Positions 1-8,224 of a stretch of DNA of 48,580 nt are shown piece by piece. The notes beneath the pieces were generated by a model. It had not been told where the DNA came from. It saw nothing but the letters and a program-made list of their open reading frames with translations, and did not search any database. The position numbers were made by a program, and so were the translations under genes. Origin of the DNA: a virus. Location: IMG/VR virus record IMGVR_UViG_3300036859_000170, positions 1 to 48,580 of that record; one strand, written 5' to 3'. The first letter of the stretch is position 1; every line of letters begins with the position of its first letter.

Positions 1-127
1 GCGTCGTCGATCGTAGCTGTCAGCGGAACTATCGACGGCATCGACCTCTACGGTCGAGCCGTCTCTGAAGCGTGGGATATCACCGCCGGCGGTACATCGA
101 AGACCTTCGTAGGCAAAAAGGCCTTCG
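1..127. repeat. Terminal redundancy, left copy (assembly overlap of a circular genome)
   Basis: Bases 1-127 are identical to bases 48454-48580. The repeat lies inside a protein-coding gene whose frame continues without a break across the junction, so it marks a circular or circularly permuted molecule and is not a gene boundary. The exact length of 127 equals a common largest k-mer of short-read assemblers, which favours an assembly overlap over a genuine direct terminal repeat. Confidence 0.95.
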
Positions 128-408
128 TACGCATCAACTCTATCACGATCACGTCGGCTGGGAATGCTACAACCGACACGTTGAAACTCGGCACTACGAA
201 CGTGTTCGGTCTACCATTTCCGTGCTCATCTGTGGACGTTGTGTCTGAAATGCAGGATGGTGCCGTCGTTACGACTGAAGGGCTCCTCGTCGCTGCTTCG
301 TCCGTCTCCACTGCTGATCGTCGTGGCACGTACGCTCCGAACGCTGCTCCTGACGGTGCAAAGGATTTCGTAGTCTACTACATCTCCGACGATCCGACAG
401 GAATCTGA
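1..408 (+). CDS. Capsid-proximal virion protein, 3' part of the junction-spanning gene
   Basis: This is the last 135 codons of a 236-residue protein that begins at 48151; position 1 is the first base of codon 102, so the frame is intact when the ends are joined. The protein directly follows the major capsid gene and has the Ser/Thr/Gly/Val-rich, beta-strand-like make-up of small head or head-tail proteins. No catalytic motif is visible. Its place after the capsid gene suggests a minor head component. A family name cannot be given from sequence alone. The stop TGA (406-408) is followed directly by a palindromic element (409-428). Confidence 0.75.
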   Translation, partial: ASSIVAVSGTIDGIDLYGRAVSEAWDITAGGTSKTFVGKKAFVRINSITITSAGNATTDTLKLGTTNVFGLPFPCSSVDVVSEMQDGAVVTTEGLLVAASSVSTADRRGTYAPNAAPDGAKDFVVYYISDDPTGI

Positions 409-428
409 GGTATTCACAAATGGATACC
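409..428 (+). repeat. Dispersed 20-bp palindromic element, copy 1 (divergent ends)
   Basis: GGTATTCACAAATGGATACC is an imperfect palindrome with arms GGTATTCA and TGGATACC around CAAA. It keeps the invariant core TATTCACAAATG of the family, but its outer bases changed in a paired way (CT to GG at the left end, AG to CC at the right), so the dyad symmetry is preserved. It starts one base after a stop codon, and the ATG inside it (420-422) is the start of the next gene. Confidence 0.8.
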
Positions 429-725
429 TCACGATCGTCTCGTCTCGCACTCGTCGATGTAGTGGGTACGTTCGACGGTCCGTGGATGTGCCCTCGTGGT
501 GGGGAGACCCTCGTACGTATCTCTGCTCTAGGACCTGCCGAGACGATCGTCCTAGAAGTCGAGAACCCTGCCCGCCGTCAGCCGTTCGCGGGGCCCCTTC
601 GTGCGCCTGGCGAGTACCCCATCCGCTTCATGCTCGCTCAGGCCACGCGATTCAGGTTCCGTAAGCTCTCCCCCGATCCAGCCTCGTCGCCGCCTACTAC
701 CGTGGAGCTCCTTTCCGATGGCTAG
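420..725 (+). CDS. Small hypothetical virion-region protein
   Basis: A 101-residue protein of unknown function. The start ATG lies inside the palindromic element, with GAGG about 10 bases upstream as ribosome binding site. The protein has short alternating hydrophobic stretches that suggest a beta fold and a Pro-rich C-terminus. No domain is recognised. It overlaps the next gene by 8 bases, so the two are probably translationally coupled. Position in the capsid-to-tail module suggests a minor head or tail component. Confidence 0.7.
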   Translation: MDTSRSSRLALVDVVGTFDGPWMCPRGGETLVRISALGPAETIVLEVENPARRQPFAGPLRAPGEYPIRFMLAQATRFRFRKLSPDPASSPPTTVELLSDG

Positions 726-1056
726 ATCGCCAGTGACGTTCGACCCGCTAGTGATCTTAAACACAGCGACGGATAGTAACTTGCTCATCAACCGCGTCGG
801 CTTCGGGAACCTCGTGGACTTCATTGTCTATGCTCCTGCTACCCTCCCTGAGACCGTTACGGTTTACGTCTCGAATGTCCGTGCAACGGCTTGGTCGCAG
901 ATGCGTCAGTTGATCGTGAACGGCTCTGCGGTCACAGTCGCTGCCGGCAAAGCCGTCCAAGTCCCTGTAGCTGCATTCAAGACTCTTGGTCTCAAGTCCG
1001 CGTCCGCAGTCGGTGCTGATCGGACGTTCCCCGTCGTTGGTCAGGTTGACCAGTGA
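718..1056 (+). CDS. Hypothetical structural protein
   Basis: A 112-residue protein. I chose the ATG at 718 because a GGAG site lies 11 bases upstream and because it overlaps the end of the preceding gene by 8 bases, as most genes here do. Hydrophobic and beta-branched residues dominate (VIL, TVTVYV, VPVAAF), which fits a beta-sandwich decoration or tail protein. No motif identifies it. Confidence 0.7.
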   Translation: MARSPVTFDPLVILNTATDSNLLINRVGFGNLVDFIVYAPATLPETVTVYVSNVRATAWSQMRQLIVNGSAVTVAAGKAVQVPVAAFKTLGLKSASAVGADRTFPVVGQVDQ

Positions 1057-1067
1057 GGTAACTCACG

Positions 1068-1487
1068 ATGGCTGTACGACTCTCTACAGGCCTCAGGGCG
1101 TACCTCCAGGACTCTGGTCTCAAGACCGCGTTCGATGGGGGAACGTTAAAAATCTACTCCGGCTCGCAACCAGCGGCAGCTGACGACGCTCCATCTGGGA
1201 CACTCCTCGCATCCATTACGTTGCCTGGTACGGCCTTCGGCGCGTCCACTAATGGTGTCATGGCTAAGGCTGGTACATGGCAGGATGCCTCCGCTGACGC
1301 GACTGGCACTGCTGGTTGGTTCCGCGTGGCACATTCAGGTGACTCCGGTGGATCGTCTACGACAGATCGTCGCATAGATGGTGCTGTGGCAGCGTCAGGC
1401 TCTGACCTCAACCTCAACACCGTTGCCATCGTCGCTGGACAGCAAGTAACGATCACAACCTTCACAGTGACGCAGCCAGCGTCGTGA
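1068..1487 (+). CDS. Phage virion protein of the 'IYSGSQPA' type
   Basis: 139 residues. The N-terminal segment (residues about 26-55) reads LKIYSGSQPAAADDAPSGTL, a pattern I know from small hypothetical proteins of the capsid/tail region in many tailed phages. The rest is Gly/Ser/Thr/Ala-rich and beta-like. The function is unknown; it is presumably a structural component. ATG follows a GAGG site. Confidence 0.75.
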   Translation: MAVRLSTGLRAYLQDSGLKTAFDGGTLKIYSGSQPAAADDAPSGTLLASITLPGTAFGASTNGVMAKAGTWQDASADATGTAGWFRVAHSGDSGGSSTTDRRIDGAVAASGSDLNLNTVAIVAGQQVTITTFTVTQPAS

Positions 1488-1496
1488 GGACTGGAC

Positions 1497-1952
1497 ATGC
1501 ATAGATACTCAGCTCAGCTCCCGGCGACTGTCAGTCTCACTGGAACGACTGTCCGGACTGTGATGCAGCTGGTCACGCCTGCAACTCGTTGGGCTCGCGT
1601 ATTGGAGTTTGGAGTCTCGTTCAAGTCGATTACGAGCACTGAAGTCGCTGCCCTGGTCGAGGTCATTCGACAGACTAGCGTGGGCACTACCGGTGCGAGC
1701 GTGACTCCTCGTCCGATCAATCCAGCTCACCCTGCGGCTCTCTGCACTGTTGCGATCACGTTCTCCGGTACGGAGCCGACTGACAGCGGTGAACTCTTGT
1801 TCTCCACTCTCGTTCCTGTCCAGGGAGGTGTTTTAGTCTATCAGCCCATGCCTGGTGAGTGGTGGGAATCGAAGGAGTCGACTCGCATCGGCTTCCGAAT
1901 CACACCACCGCAGACTCAGTCTGTGATGTTTGGGATTAAGTACGAGGAGTAG
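1497..1952 (+). CDS. Hypothetical structural protein
   Basis: 151 residues beginning MHRYSAQLPATVSL. Alternating polar and hydrophobic residues suggest a beta-rich virion protein. The segment EWWESKESTRIGFRI near the end resembles receptor- or fibre-associated small phage proteins, but no firm family is recognised. It sits between small virion genes and an Ig-like protein. Confidence 0.7.
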   Translation: MHRYSAQLPATVSLTGTTVRTVMQLVTPATRWARVLEFGVSFKSITSTEVAALVEVIRQTSVGTTGASVTPRPINPAHPAALCTVAITFSGTEPTDSGELLFSTLVPVQGGVLVYQPMPGEWWESKESTRIGFRITPPQTQSVMFGIKYEE

Positions 1953-1956
1953 TCTC

Positions 1957-2241
1957 TTGCCTCGTATCATGAGTGGTGGAGGGGGCCTGTTCCGTGGAGG
2001 AGCTAGCGGAAAGCTCGCCTTCAGTGTGTCGAGGGTTGATGCGGTCGTTGGCACGCCTGTCGTAGTGCAAGCTACGTACACCGACGCTAATGATGTGCCT
2101 ATCCCTGGACGAACCTTCGTCTGGTCACTAACCAATCCGGCTCTCGGTCAGATCGGTCCAGACTCTGGCAATCCCACGCACCAGGTGACTATCACTCCCC
2201 TCGTCGCTGGTAACGCTGACGTCTCCGTCGTGGTGTCCTGA
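1957..2241 (+). CDS. Single-domain Ig-like virion protein
   Basis: 94 residues. I chose the TTG at 1957, seven bases after a GAGGAG site; the ATG at 1969 is the alternative. After a Gly-rich lead, residues about 25-94 have the layout of a bacterial Ig-like (Big_2/invasin-type) domain: GTPVVVQATYTDANDVPIPG, then FVWSLTNP, ending in ADVSVVVS. Such domains decorate phage capsids and tails and can bind surface sugars. Its stop overlaps the next start (TGATG), so it is coupled to a second Ig-like gene. Confidence 0.75.
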   Translation: MPRIMSGGGGLFRGGASGKLAFSVSRVDAVVGTPVVVQATYTDANDVPIPGRTFVWSLTNPALGQIGPDSGNPTHQVTITPLVAGNADVSVVVS

Positions 2242-2564
2242 TGGGGACGCTCGTACAGGTTCCACCCTTTCAAGTTCCAGGGACTGGACTGACCATGGCA
2301 ATCACGCTCGACATATCCGTGTCCCAGGGTGTCCCAGTGGCTACGACCTTGGATACACCATACACTGGTCCCGTTCCGATTCAAGTCGAGCAGGGAAAGA
2401 CGGTGTTTCTCCCTGTCAACAATGTGCTCGACCAGTATGGACAACCAATGGCTTCCTGGACCCTGTCGTCGAGCAACACTGCCATCGTGAAGGTTGCTAA
2501 AGTCTCCGGCGGTATCAACATCGTCGGAGTTGATAAAGGCTCCTGTCAACTTGTGATTTCCTGA
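2241..2564 (+). CDS. Second Ig-like (Big_2-type) virion protein
   Basis: 107 residues. Residues about 45-107 read GKTVFLPVNNVLDQYGQPM, then WTLSSSNTAIVKV and IVGVDKGSCQLVIS, the usual strand pattern of a Big_2 domain. It is joined to its neighbours by TGATG stop-start overlaps on both sides. Together with the preceding gene it looks like one multi-domain surface protein split into separately translated units. Probably a decoration or fibre accessory protein. Confidence 0.75.
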   Translation: MGTLVQVPPFQVPGTGLTMAITLDISVSQGVPVATTLDTPYTGPVPIQVEQGKTVFLPVNNVLDQYGQPMASWTLSSSNTAIVKVAKVSGGINIVGVDKGSCQLVIS

Positions 2565-3382
2565 TGTCGCTAATTTCTGGCTCCATTCCGATCAGTGTAA
2601 CCGATCCGCCTCCTGGCGCTAACCCTTGGCGTGAGGTTGTGTACGGCAACTACGCAGGCCTTGGTGTGGACGGTGGTGCGACAAATTCGACTCTACTCTT
2701 GCAAGACAACGCGACGTGGACTACCGGAGGCAGTGAGCGTTGGGCAACTAACAAAATCAGCCTGGTGACTGTAACTGATCTCCCGTCTATCAGCTCGAAG
2801 GCGATGCGCTACACTTGGGATGTAGCGAATCTGAGCTGTTCATCAGATATCGCTATCGGACTCAATATGAGTCTCCCTGGTGGCGCTCATGTGCAGGAAC
2901 TTTGGATTGAGGAGTACATACTCTTCTCATCCAACTTCCAGATCGACGGCGGATGTGTCACGGCTGGTCGTGGTCTCAAGCATGTCTTTGGCCGAACAGA
3001 CTCAGGCCAAGGTATGAGGACGCAGTGGACAGACGACCTACGGATGGCTGCCCTCTGGCCTAACTTGAACTATCTGAGTGGAGTTGACTATGGCCAGACT
3101 ATGAATAAGTCTGTCGTGTTTGACGGACTCCCTCACAGACATCGTATCCACTTCAAGTTGGGTAGTGGTGCATCTGGTCTGAATCCAGACGGGATTGTGC
3201 GTTACATGTTTGATGACACGTTCTTCTACAACAAGAACGTCATCCCGACTGGAGGAACCTACATGTGGGGTGTTGCGTTAGGCCGCAACCTCAATCGTGG
3301 ACCCGACGCCGCTCATGCCGGGATGTACTGCCAACGTTACCGAACGCGTATTTGGAATGCCGATCCGGGTTGGGGTTGGTAA
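2564..3382 (+). CDS. Lectin-like / jelly-roll virion protein
   Basis: 272 residues, rich in aromatic residues and Asn. It has no signal peptide or catalytic motif. The many strands with exposed Trp/Tyr (HVQELWIEEYILFSS, HRHRIHFKL, YMWGVALGR) and the overall length fit a concanavalin-A-like jelly roll, as found in polysaccharide-binding or polysaccharide-lyase-like tail components. Its place between Ig-like genes and fibre genes supports a role in recognising host surface glycans. Function is inferred from composition and context only. Confidence 0.65.
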   Translation: MSLISGSIPISVTDPPPGANPWREVVYGNYAGLGVDGGATNSTLLLQDNATWTTGGSERWATNKISLVTVTDLPSISSKAMRYTWDVANLSCSSDIAIGLNMSLPGGAHVQELWIEEYILFSSNFQIDGGCVTAGRGLKHVFGRTDSGQGMRTQWTDDLRMAALWPNLNYLSGVDYGQTMNKSVVFDGLPHRHRIHFKLGSGASGLNPDGIVRYMFDDTFFYNKNVIPTGGTYMWGVALGRNLNRGPDAAHAGMYCQRYRTRIWNADPGWGW

Positions 3383-3398
3383 ACTCAGGAGGCTGCCC

Positions 3399-3599
3399 GT
3401 GGCTGACTCACCTATTCCTGATCTCCAGTTGGTAGCCGTCAAGTTTGTATTCACTGCGAAGCAGATTGAGGCAGCTCGTGTGTGGGCTGCTAATCAGGCG
3501 CGATACTTCACTGGCGACGGGGAGATTCTAGTCTACGCAGCTCTCGCTGGTATAGTCTCGCCAGGTGTGGACAACATCGTACTGAGCATCACCGGATGA
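3399..3599 (+). CDS. Small hypothetical virion-region protein
   Basis: 66 residues starting at GTG 3399, six bases after a strong AGGAGG site. The start is well supported although the frame is open further upstream. The sequence (FTAKQIEAARVWAANQARYF, later ILVYAALAGIV) suggests a short helix followed by a hydrophobic strand. ATGA overlap with the next gene indicates coupling. No family recognised. Confidence 0.65.
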   Translation: MADSPIPDLQLVAVKFVFTAKQIEAARVWAANQARYFTGDGEILVYAALAGIVSPGVDNIVLSITG

Positions 3600-4417
3600 C
3601 TGCTCCCATCCTCCACGGCGGCACGTTGTATGATCCTGTAGGCAAGACAGGGAGTACGTACACTAGTACTGCCTCCTTTGGTGCTACTCCTCACGTGAAG
3701 GGCAGCTATACTACCGCCATCGCCAGTACACCCTTCGCATGTTCTGGAGTTTGGGTGACGCTCCATCAGCTTGCTTCCTCTGGCTTGACCTTGTACGATG
3801 TTGCAGTCGGAGCAAGCAACGATATCATCCTTCCCAATCTTCCCCTCGACGGACCAGTAGCTGGTCATGGATGGAGAGGATACTTTCCAGTCGCTATTCC
3901 AGCAGGAGTAGCAATCTCTGCTCGTGTCCAGTCCGCGGGGGTTAGTGGTACAGTCAGAATTGCTTTTGATTTAGTTGCTCGTCATCCATTCTGGCCTGTC
4001 GGATTCCAACGGGCGGACCACTACGGAGTCGATACAGCCACAACTCGTTTGACTGCTTACGACACTGGTGCGACTATCAACACAAAGAATGGATGGACCC
4101 AGATAGTCGCATCAACGAGTGCACCTGCGAAGTTGCTATACGTATTCATCGGAAACCAGGGACGAGGCTCGTTGTCCGCTAACGGTTTCATCCTATTTGA
4201 CATAGGAGTTGGAGGTGCTGGTAGCGAGGTCGTCGTGATTCCTAACCAGTTCGTGACTGGTACTGCCAACTACGACGTTCCGATGCCTTCAGTGCTCGGA
4301 CCATTCCCTGTAGACATTCCTACTGGTTCGCGTCTGTCGGTGAATGCTCAGTGTAATGTTGCCACTGACACTACGACGATGCGTGACTTCGACATCAGCA
4401 TCCTAGCGCTAGGATAA
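3596..4417 (+). CDS. Tandem-domain virion protein
   Basis: 273 residues made of two related halves of about 120 residues. Both halves have the same order of elements: a Ser-rich lead, then LYDVAVG (first) or LFDIGVG (second), then VVIPN-like strands, then YFPVAIPAG versus PFPVDIPTG, ending in RIAFDLVA versus DFDISILAL. This is an internal duplication of a beta-sandwich domain. It overlaps the preceding gene (ATGA). A fibre or decoration role is inferred from context. Confidence 0.75.
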   Translation: MTAPILHGGTLYDPVGKTGSTYTSTASFGATPHVKGSYTTAIASTPFACSGVWVTLHQLASSGLTLYDVAVGASNDIILPNLPLDGPVAGHGWRGYFPVAIPAGVAISARVQSAGVSGTVRIAFDLVARHPFWPVGFQRADHYGVDTATTRLTAYDTGATINTKNGWTQIVASTSAPAKLLYVFIGNQGRGSLSANGFILFDIGVGGAGSEVVVIPNQFVTGTANYDVPMPSVLGPFPVDIPTGSRLSVNAQCNVATDTTTMRDFDISILALG

Positions 4418-4421
4418 CCAC

Positions 4422-4751
4422 ATGGCTATCTCCGTCAAGTCCTCAGGAACCGTCACGACTGATGGAACGGAACAGGTCCTGCTCTCCACTGTGTCTCCTG
4501 GAAGCTACGTCGTGATCGTTGACGTGACTGCGAACGCCAGTGGAGATCAGATTGAGATAGCCATCAAAAAGAAGGTTCTCACTGCCGGGACTGTCCGTGA
4601 GCAGATCCGTTGGTCGTTGCAGAACGCTCAGGCATCGCTGATCTTCGAGTCCATCGCCGTGTCGTGTCCGTTTGGCCTCGATGTGACAATCAAGAAAGTC
4701 GCCGGCACGAACCGTGACTATCCCTGGTCCGTGGTTCAGCTCGACTCCTGA
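4422..4751 (+). CDS. Hypothetical virion protein
   Basis: 109 residues, beta-rich and compact: VKSSGTVTTDGTEQVLLST, then GSYVVIVDVTANASGDQIE and VKKVAGTNRDYPWSVVQLD. It resembles small adsorption-module proteins with one beta-sandwich. No enzyme motif. The start codon sits in a short imperfect dyad (GATAnCCAnnTGGnTATC). The next gene begins in its stop codon. Confidence 0.7.
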   Translation: MAISVKSSGTVTTDGTEQVLLSTVSPGSYVVIVDVTANASGDQIEIAIKKKVLTAGTVREQIRWSLQNAQASLIFESIAVSCPFGLDVTIKKVAGTNRDYPWSVVQLDS

Positions 4752-5251
4752 TGTCTTACTTCCTTAAGACCACCCCGAAGTACATCACCAGCGGTACTGG
4801 TGGTGGTGCTGTCACGTTGCCGATGCTTACGTTGTCGGCTTCGGGAGAGGTCACCACTCCAACGATCGCAACGCATCCAGTCTGGAGGAGTATAACAGTA
4901 ACTCGTACTCCCGCCGTTGCGTACACAGTACTGGCTCCGAAGAAGTCTGGACTACAGATAACGTTCGCCATCCTGCCGTCGCCAGTTCTAGGTGACGGTG
5001 CAATAACGATACCGCTCTTTACAATCAACGGTGTTGGCTCAGTAGACACAATCACTGGTGATGCAGCGTTAACGACTCCGGCGTCGACACTCGTGGCGGA
5101 CGGTTCAGTTTCTGCAGGAATCACTGGTGATGCTGCACTCACGGTCCCGATGATGGCCCTAGTTGCATTCGGAGAATCTATCACTCCTACTGTCCCTGGT
5201 GCTGGTGGTGAGGATGACTGGTTCTTCCGTCGTAGGAGGCGTGCTGGATGA
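4751..5251 (+). CDS. Repeat-containing virion protein with basic C-terminus
   Basis: 166 residues. It contains four related 17-residue units, two of which are GDAALTTPASTLVADGS and GDAALTVPMMALVAFGE; the other two (residues about 17-33 and 76-93) are more diverged. The pattern G-x-A-(hydrophobic)-T-x-P-x-x-x-L-x-A-x-G suggests short stacked strands of a shaft. The C-terminus changes abruptly to EDDWFFRRRRRAG, a strongly basic tail. It probably belongs to the tail-fibre or decoration set. Coupled by ATGA to a 52-residue gene downstream. Confidence 0.7.
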   Translation: MSYFLKTTPKYITSGTGGGAVTLPMLTLSASGEVTTPTIATHPVWRSITVTRTPAVAYTVLAPKKSGLQITFAILPSPVLGDGAITIPLFTINGVGSVDTITGDAALTTPASTLVADGSVSAGITGDAALTVPMMALVAFGESITPTVPGAGGEDDWFFRRRRRAG

Positions 5252-5406
5252 CGACACCAGTGATTCCAGCTCCGATCGTGCCGACGCTTCCACAGACACT
5301 CGTGGTGCCCAATCCGAGTGTGAGTGCTCCTACTGCGACCTACATCGTTTGGTTCGCTGGAGGCTACATCAAGGCTGACGGAATATACAGAGCAGGTGGA
5401 CCATGA
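5248..5406 (+). CDS. 52-residue Pro/Val-rich small protein
   Basis: MTTPVIPAPIVPTLPQTL and so on, ending YIKADGIYRAGGP. It is below the usual length cutoff but well supported: a strong AGGAGG lies upstream, its ATG overlaps the stop of the gene before (ATGA), and its stop overlaps the start of the tail spike after it (ATGA). A Pro-rich extended N-half followed by YIVWFAGGYIKADG suggests a small tail-associated linker. Function unknown. Confidence 0.7.
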   Translation: MTTPVIPAPIVPTLPQTLVVPNPSVSAPTATYIVWFAGGYIKADGIYRAGGP

Positions 5407-6989
5407 CTGCTCCCCGTTACGTTCGCTTTGATGAGTTGATGACTGGTGCTGGACATCCTAATCCAGCACTTCCGGATACGCTCAATCGTGCGCTACGTGA
5501 TGTACTCACCGCGAGCGGCATCAATCCTGACACGGCGTTTCCTGGATTCCTTCCACTTAGTGGAGCTCCCTTCGGTTGGGTTTGGGTAAGTCCATCTGGA
5601 GGAGACGACACTGCTAATATTCAGGCGAAGGTTGATGCAGGAGGACTTATAGTTCTAGGTCCTGGAACGTTCAATCTAAAGCCTGTTCTTATTACTAAAA
5701 CTGGTACGATTATCCTTGGGTCTGGAAAGATGAATACCTTCATCAATTTCACACCCACGGCTAATAGTACAGCTTTTGAGTTCCACAATGGATCGTCTCT
5801 CATACGTCACTGTTTCATCGGAGAGATGACATTTCTGTCGTCTGACACACTATTCACCAAGACGATGATAAAGATCGTTGATGGGGTTGAGTGTACAGTC
5901 TCCAACATACAATCGGATGATACTCAGTGGACTGGTATGGGTAGTATAGGTGTTCACGTGCTTGGACGGGAGAACATCAAGCTTCTCGACTTGTACATCT
6001 ACGCTGACAAGAACGTAGTGTACGACATCAACCCAAACTACGCACCCAATTCGCTCGATCTTGCTAGAATAGAGCGATGTACTCTAGTAGTATCTGCTAC
6101 ACTGACAAACTCTGCAATCACGTTCGTGGACGGCTCCATCGTATCGCGTTTTTCTTGTGATGATGTTGTAGGTGTACGTGGTGGATCGGTGGTCTACTTC
6201 GACAACACCATTGCTGTGAACTCTTCTATCGGAATGCAGTTTAGGAACGTGATGCACGAGCAGGGTGTGGGTACTGGATACTCGTTCCGATTCTCGTCAA
6301 GCAACGCTGAGTTGCAACAGATCACTTTGGAAAACTGCACACCAGCTATAGAGACGAATGGTGTCTACTTACGAAAGACGAAGTACGTAGACATTCGAAA
6401 CTTGTTCTATGCCGCGACGAGTGGAGTAGCATTGAACGTCGATTCAACGGTTCTCAATTTGACCATTGATACGATGTTCTATCAAACTGGGACGACTATA
6501 AGTGGTCTGAGTGATGTGAATGGACTAGTTGCTTTAAATCTAGCCAGCGGTTCAGGACAGCCAGGGATTAATCTATTTAGTAAGGACATAGATGCTGGTG
6601 GAGGTTACAGGCAAACAGCAGATGGGTGGTATCAGGATAATATAGCTGCTAGTCAGACGAACGTTGAACTGACTAGATCGACTGGAAGGTTTAGAGCAGC
6701 CAGAGCTGGTTCAGTTACTGGCCTGATTGCTACTCTTACCGGAGCTCGGACGGCTGGCACAGCGACCTTTACTGTTTATAAGAACACAGATCTTGCAGGT
6801 GCAGCTGGCTCAGCACTAGCATTGACGGCTGTGATAGACGGTACGAACACATCTCGCAAGGCAACGACTGTAGCTAAGGATACATTAACTTACGCTGCCG
6901 GTGACGAGTTGTACGTACTCATGACTACTGATAGCTCGTGGGCTCCGACTACGTCTGATGTCCGTTGCGCAATTGAGATCGAGGACTGA
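5403..6989 (+). CDS. Tail spike with right-handed beta-helix
   Basis: 528 residues. The N-terminal ~70 residues (VRFDELMTGAGHPNPALPDT) look like a virion-anchoring region. Residues about 70-400 show the repeated short-strand, Asn/Gly-turn pattern of a pectate-lyase-like beta-helix, beginning with GGDDTANIQAKVDAGGLIVLG, a common start of phage spike helices. The last ~130 residues form a different domain (GLIATLTGARTAGTATFTVY) like the C-terminal trimerisation or carbohydrate-binding domains of tail proteins. Likely role: binding and perhaps cleaving host surface polysaccharide. No catalytic residues can be assigned by eye. Confidence 0.85.
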   Translation: MTAPRYVRFDELMTGAGHPNPALPDTLNRALRDVLTASGINPDTAFPGFLPLSGAPFGWVWVSPSGGDDTANIQAKVDAGGLIVLGPGTFNLKPVLITKTGTIILGSGKMNTFINFTPTANSTAFEFHNGSSLIRHCFIGEMTFLSSDTLFTKTMIKIVDGVECTVSNIQSDDTQWTGMGSIGVHVLGRENIKLLDLYIYADKNVVYDINPNYAPNSLDLARIERCTLVVSATLTNSAITFVDGSIVSRFSCDDVVGVRGGSVVYFDNTIAVNSSIGMQFRNVMHEQGVGTGYSFRFSSSNAELQQITLENCTPAIETNGVYLRKTKYVDIRNLFYAATSGVALNVDSTVLNLTIDTMFYQTGTTISGLSDVNGLVALNLASGSGQPGINLFSKDIDAGGGYRQTADGWYQDNIAASQTNVELTRSTGRFRAARAGSVTGLIATLTGARTAGTATFTVYKNTDLAGAAGSALALTAVIDGTNTSRKATTVAKDTLTYAAGDELYVLMTTDSSWAPTTSDVRCAIEIED

Positions 6990-7448
6990 ATGGCTACGGT
7001 CTTCCCATTAGTTGAAGCAGAAAGTCGTCACAAGAAGGTTACTGACGGTGACTCTCTGGCGATGCCCTTCAGTGCGAGTGCATCGCTAAAACTTGTTCAC
7101 GGGCTGCTCGGTTCACTCACTGGCGCTGACATGAACACAACTAGCGACCAGTCTATACATATCGCTGCGTCACAGTACGTCCTCGATCGGATTGTTGTCG
7201 TTGGTGCAACTGCGTCACTGACACTTGCCGCTGGTGGGATCTACACTGCAACTGGTAAGGGTGGTTCTGTAATCGTTGCAGCAGGTCAACTCTACTCTGG
7301 TCTAGTCGCTTCCGACGACGCGCTACAGTTGACTCTCGCCATCACAACGAAGCGTTTCGCAGTGACTCCAATCTACTTGTCACTGACTGTTGCGCAAGGC
7401 ACCGCTGCGACGGCTGACTTTTACATCTTCGGATACAGGATAGTGTGA
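6990..7448 (+). CDS. Hypothetical tail-fibre-associated protein
   Basis: 152 residues starting directly after the tail-spike stop. Ala/Val/Thr/Gly-rich and beta-like (VLDRIVVVGATASLTLAAGGI). It resembles the C-terminal domain of the spike in style, so it may be a cap or accessory subunit. Overlaps the next gene by TGATG. Confidence 0.65.
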   Translation: MATVFPLVEAESRHKKVTDGDSLAMPFSASASLKLVHGLLGSLTGADMNTTSDQSIHIAASQYVLDRIVVVGATASLTLAAGGIYTATGKGGSVIVAAGQLYSGLVASDDALQLTLAITTKRFAVTPIYLSLTVAQGTAATADFYIFGYRIV

Positions 7449-8224
7449 TGGCGTTCACTCGCGTCTGGTCCAACGGCACTCCAGGCAACGTCAAGGCACG
7501 AGACCTTGATAATTGGATTCGTGACACAAAGCTCGACATTGACGAGCGAGTTTCTCAGGTGCTCGGAATTGCAACGATCAGTGGAAAAGATCCACTAGTC
7601 GATGGAACTATTGTCAAGTCCATTGCTGCACTCGTGTCGGAGATCAACAACAAAGCGACTCTGAATCCCACGGCGAACACGATCCCGAAGCGTTCAGGTG
7701 CCGCATTCGTAGATTCAGGCCTCGTTGATGACGGTGTAACAGCGACGCTGACTCGCGATCTGGTTGTTGGTACTGGCAGAGTTGTGAAATCGTTATCACT
7801 TCCATACGCGAAAGTTTACAACGCAACTCCACAAACTGTTGTGACCGGTTCTGGAGTGAATAAGATTCTCGTAGATACCATTGATGGGACGTTACAAACA
7901 CTCTCGTTCTCGTCAAATCGAGTCAACGTACCGAGTGTGAGTTCGTCTCCTGGTGTCTACGTTGTGTACGGTGCGATAGATGTGACGCTGTCTGTTAATC
8001 TCAAGTGGCTACAAATTTTGCTTCGTAAGAACGGTTCAACCATTCGTGGTGGGCAGTCGTATACACTCACTGATGGAAGCACGACGTTCTCGTCTGCTGG
8101 TTTTTCGTGTTCAGTACCAGTTGTGTTGACTGGAGGCGATTATATAGAACTCTTCGTGACGCTCAATGGTACTGGTGGATCAGAGACCGTCAGCGGTGTG
8201 TTGAGTGTACACAAGGTGATGTAA
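7448..8224 (+). CDS. Tail-fibre-like protein
   Basis: 258 residues. The start ATG 7448 (the GTG at 7445 is the alternative) overlaps the upstream stop. The N-terminal part (VWSNGTPGNVKARDLDNWIR, then DTKLDIDERVSQVLG) is a recurrent start of phage fibre proteins. The middle is fibre-like with Asn/Thr-rich segments. The C-terminal ~120 residues resemble a C1q/TNF-like head domain (VYVVYGAIDVTLSVN, YIELFVTLNGTGG). Likely a receptor-binding fibre. Coupled by TAATG to the adaptor gene. Confidence 0.75.
   Translation: MAFTRVWSNGTPGNVKARDLDNWIRDTKLDIDERVSQVLGIATISGKDPLVDGTIVKSIAALVSEINNKATLNPTANTIPKRSGAAFVDSGLVDDGVTATLTRDLVVGTGRVVKSLSLPYAKVYNATPQTVVTGSGVNKILVDTIDGTLQTLSFSSNRVNVPSVSSSPGVYVVYGAIDVTLSVNLKWLQILLRKNGSTIRGGQSYTLTDGSTTFSSAGFSCSVPVVLTGGDYIELFVTLNGTGGSETVSGVLSVHKVM

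Noticed and set aside
1058-1075. Palindrome-like sequence before the start at 1068
   Set aside because: Only the bases near the start codon are similar; the core and dyad are absent.
4413-4430. GATAnCCAnnTGGnTATC dyad around the start at 4422
   Set aside because: Resembles the palindrome family in style, but has a different core and spacing and occurs once; kept only as a note in the gene entry.
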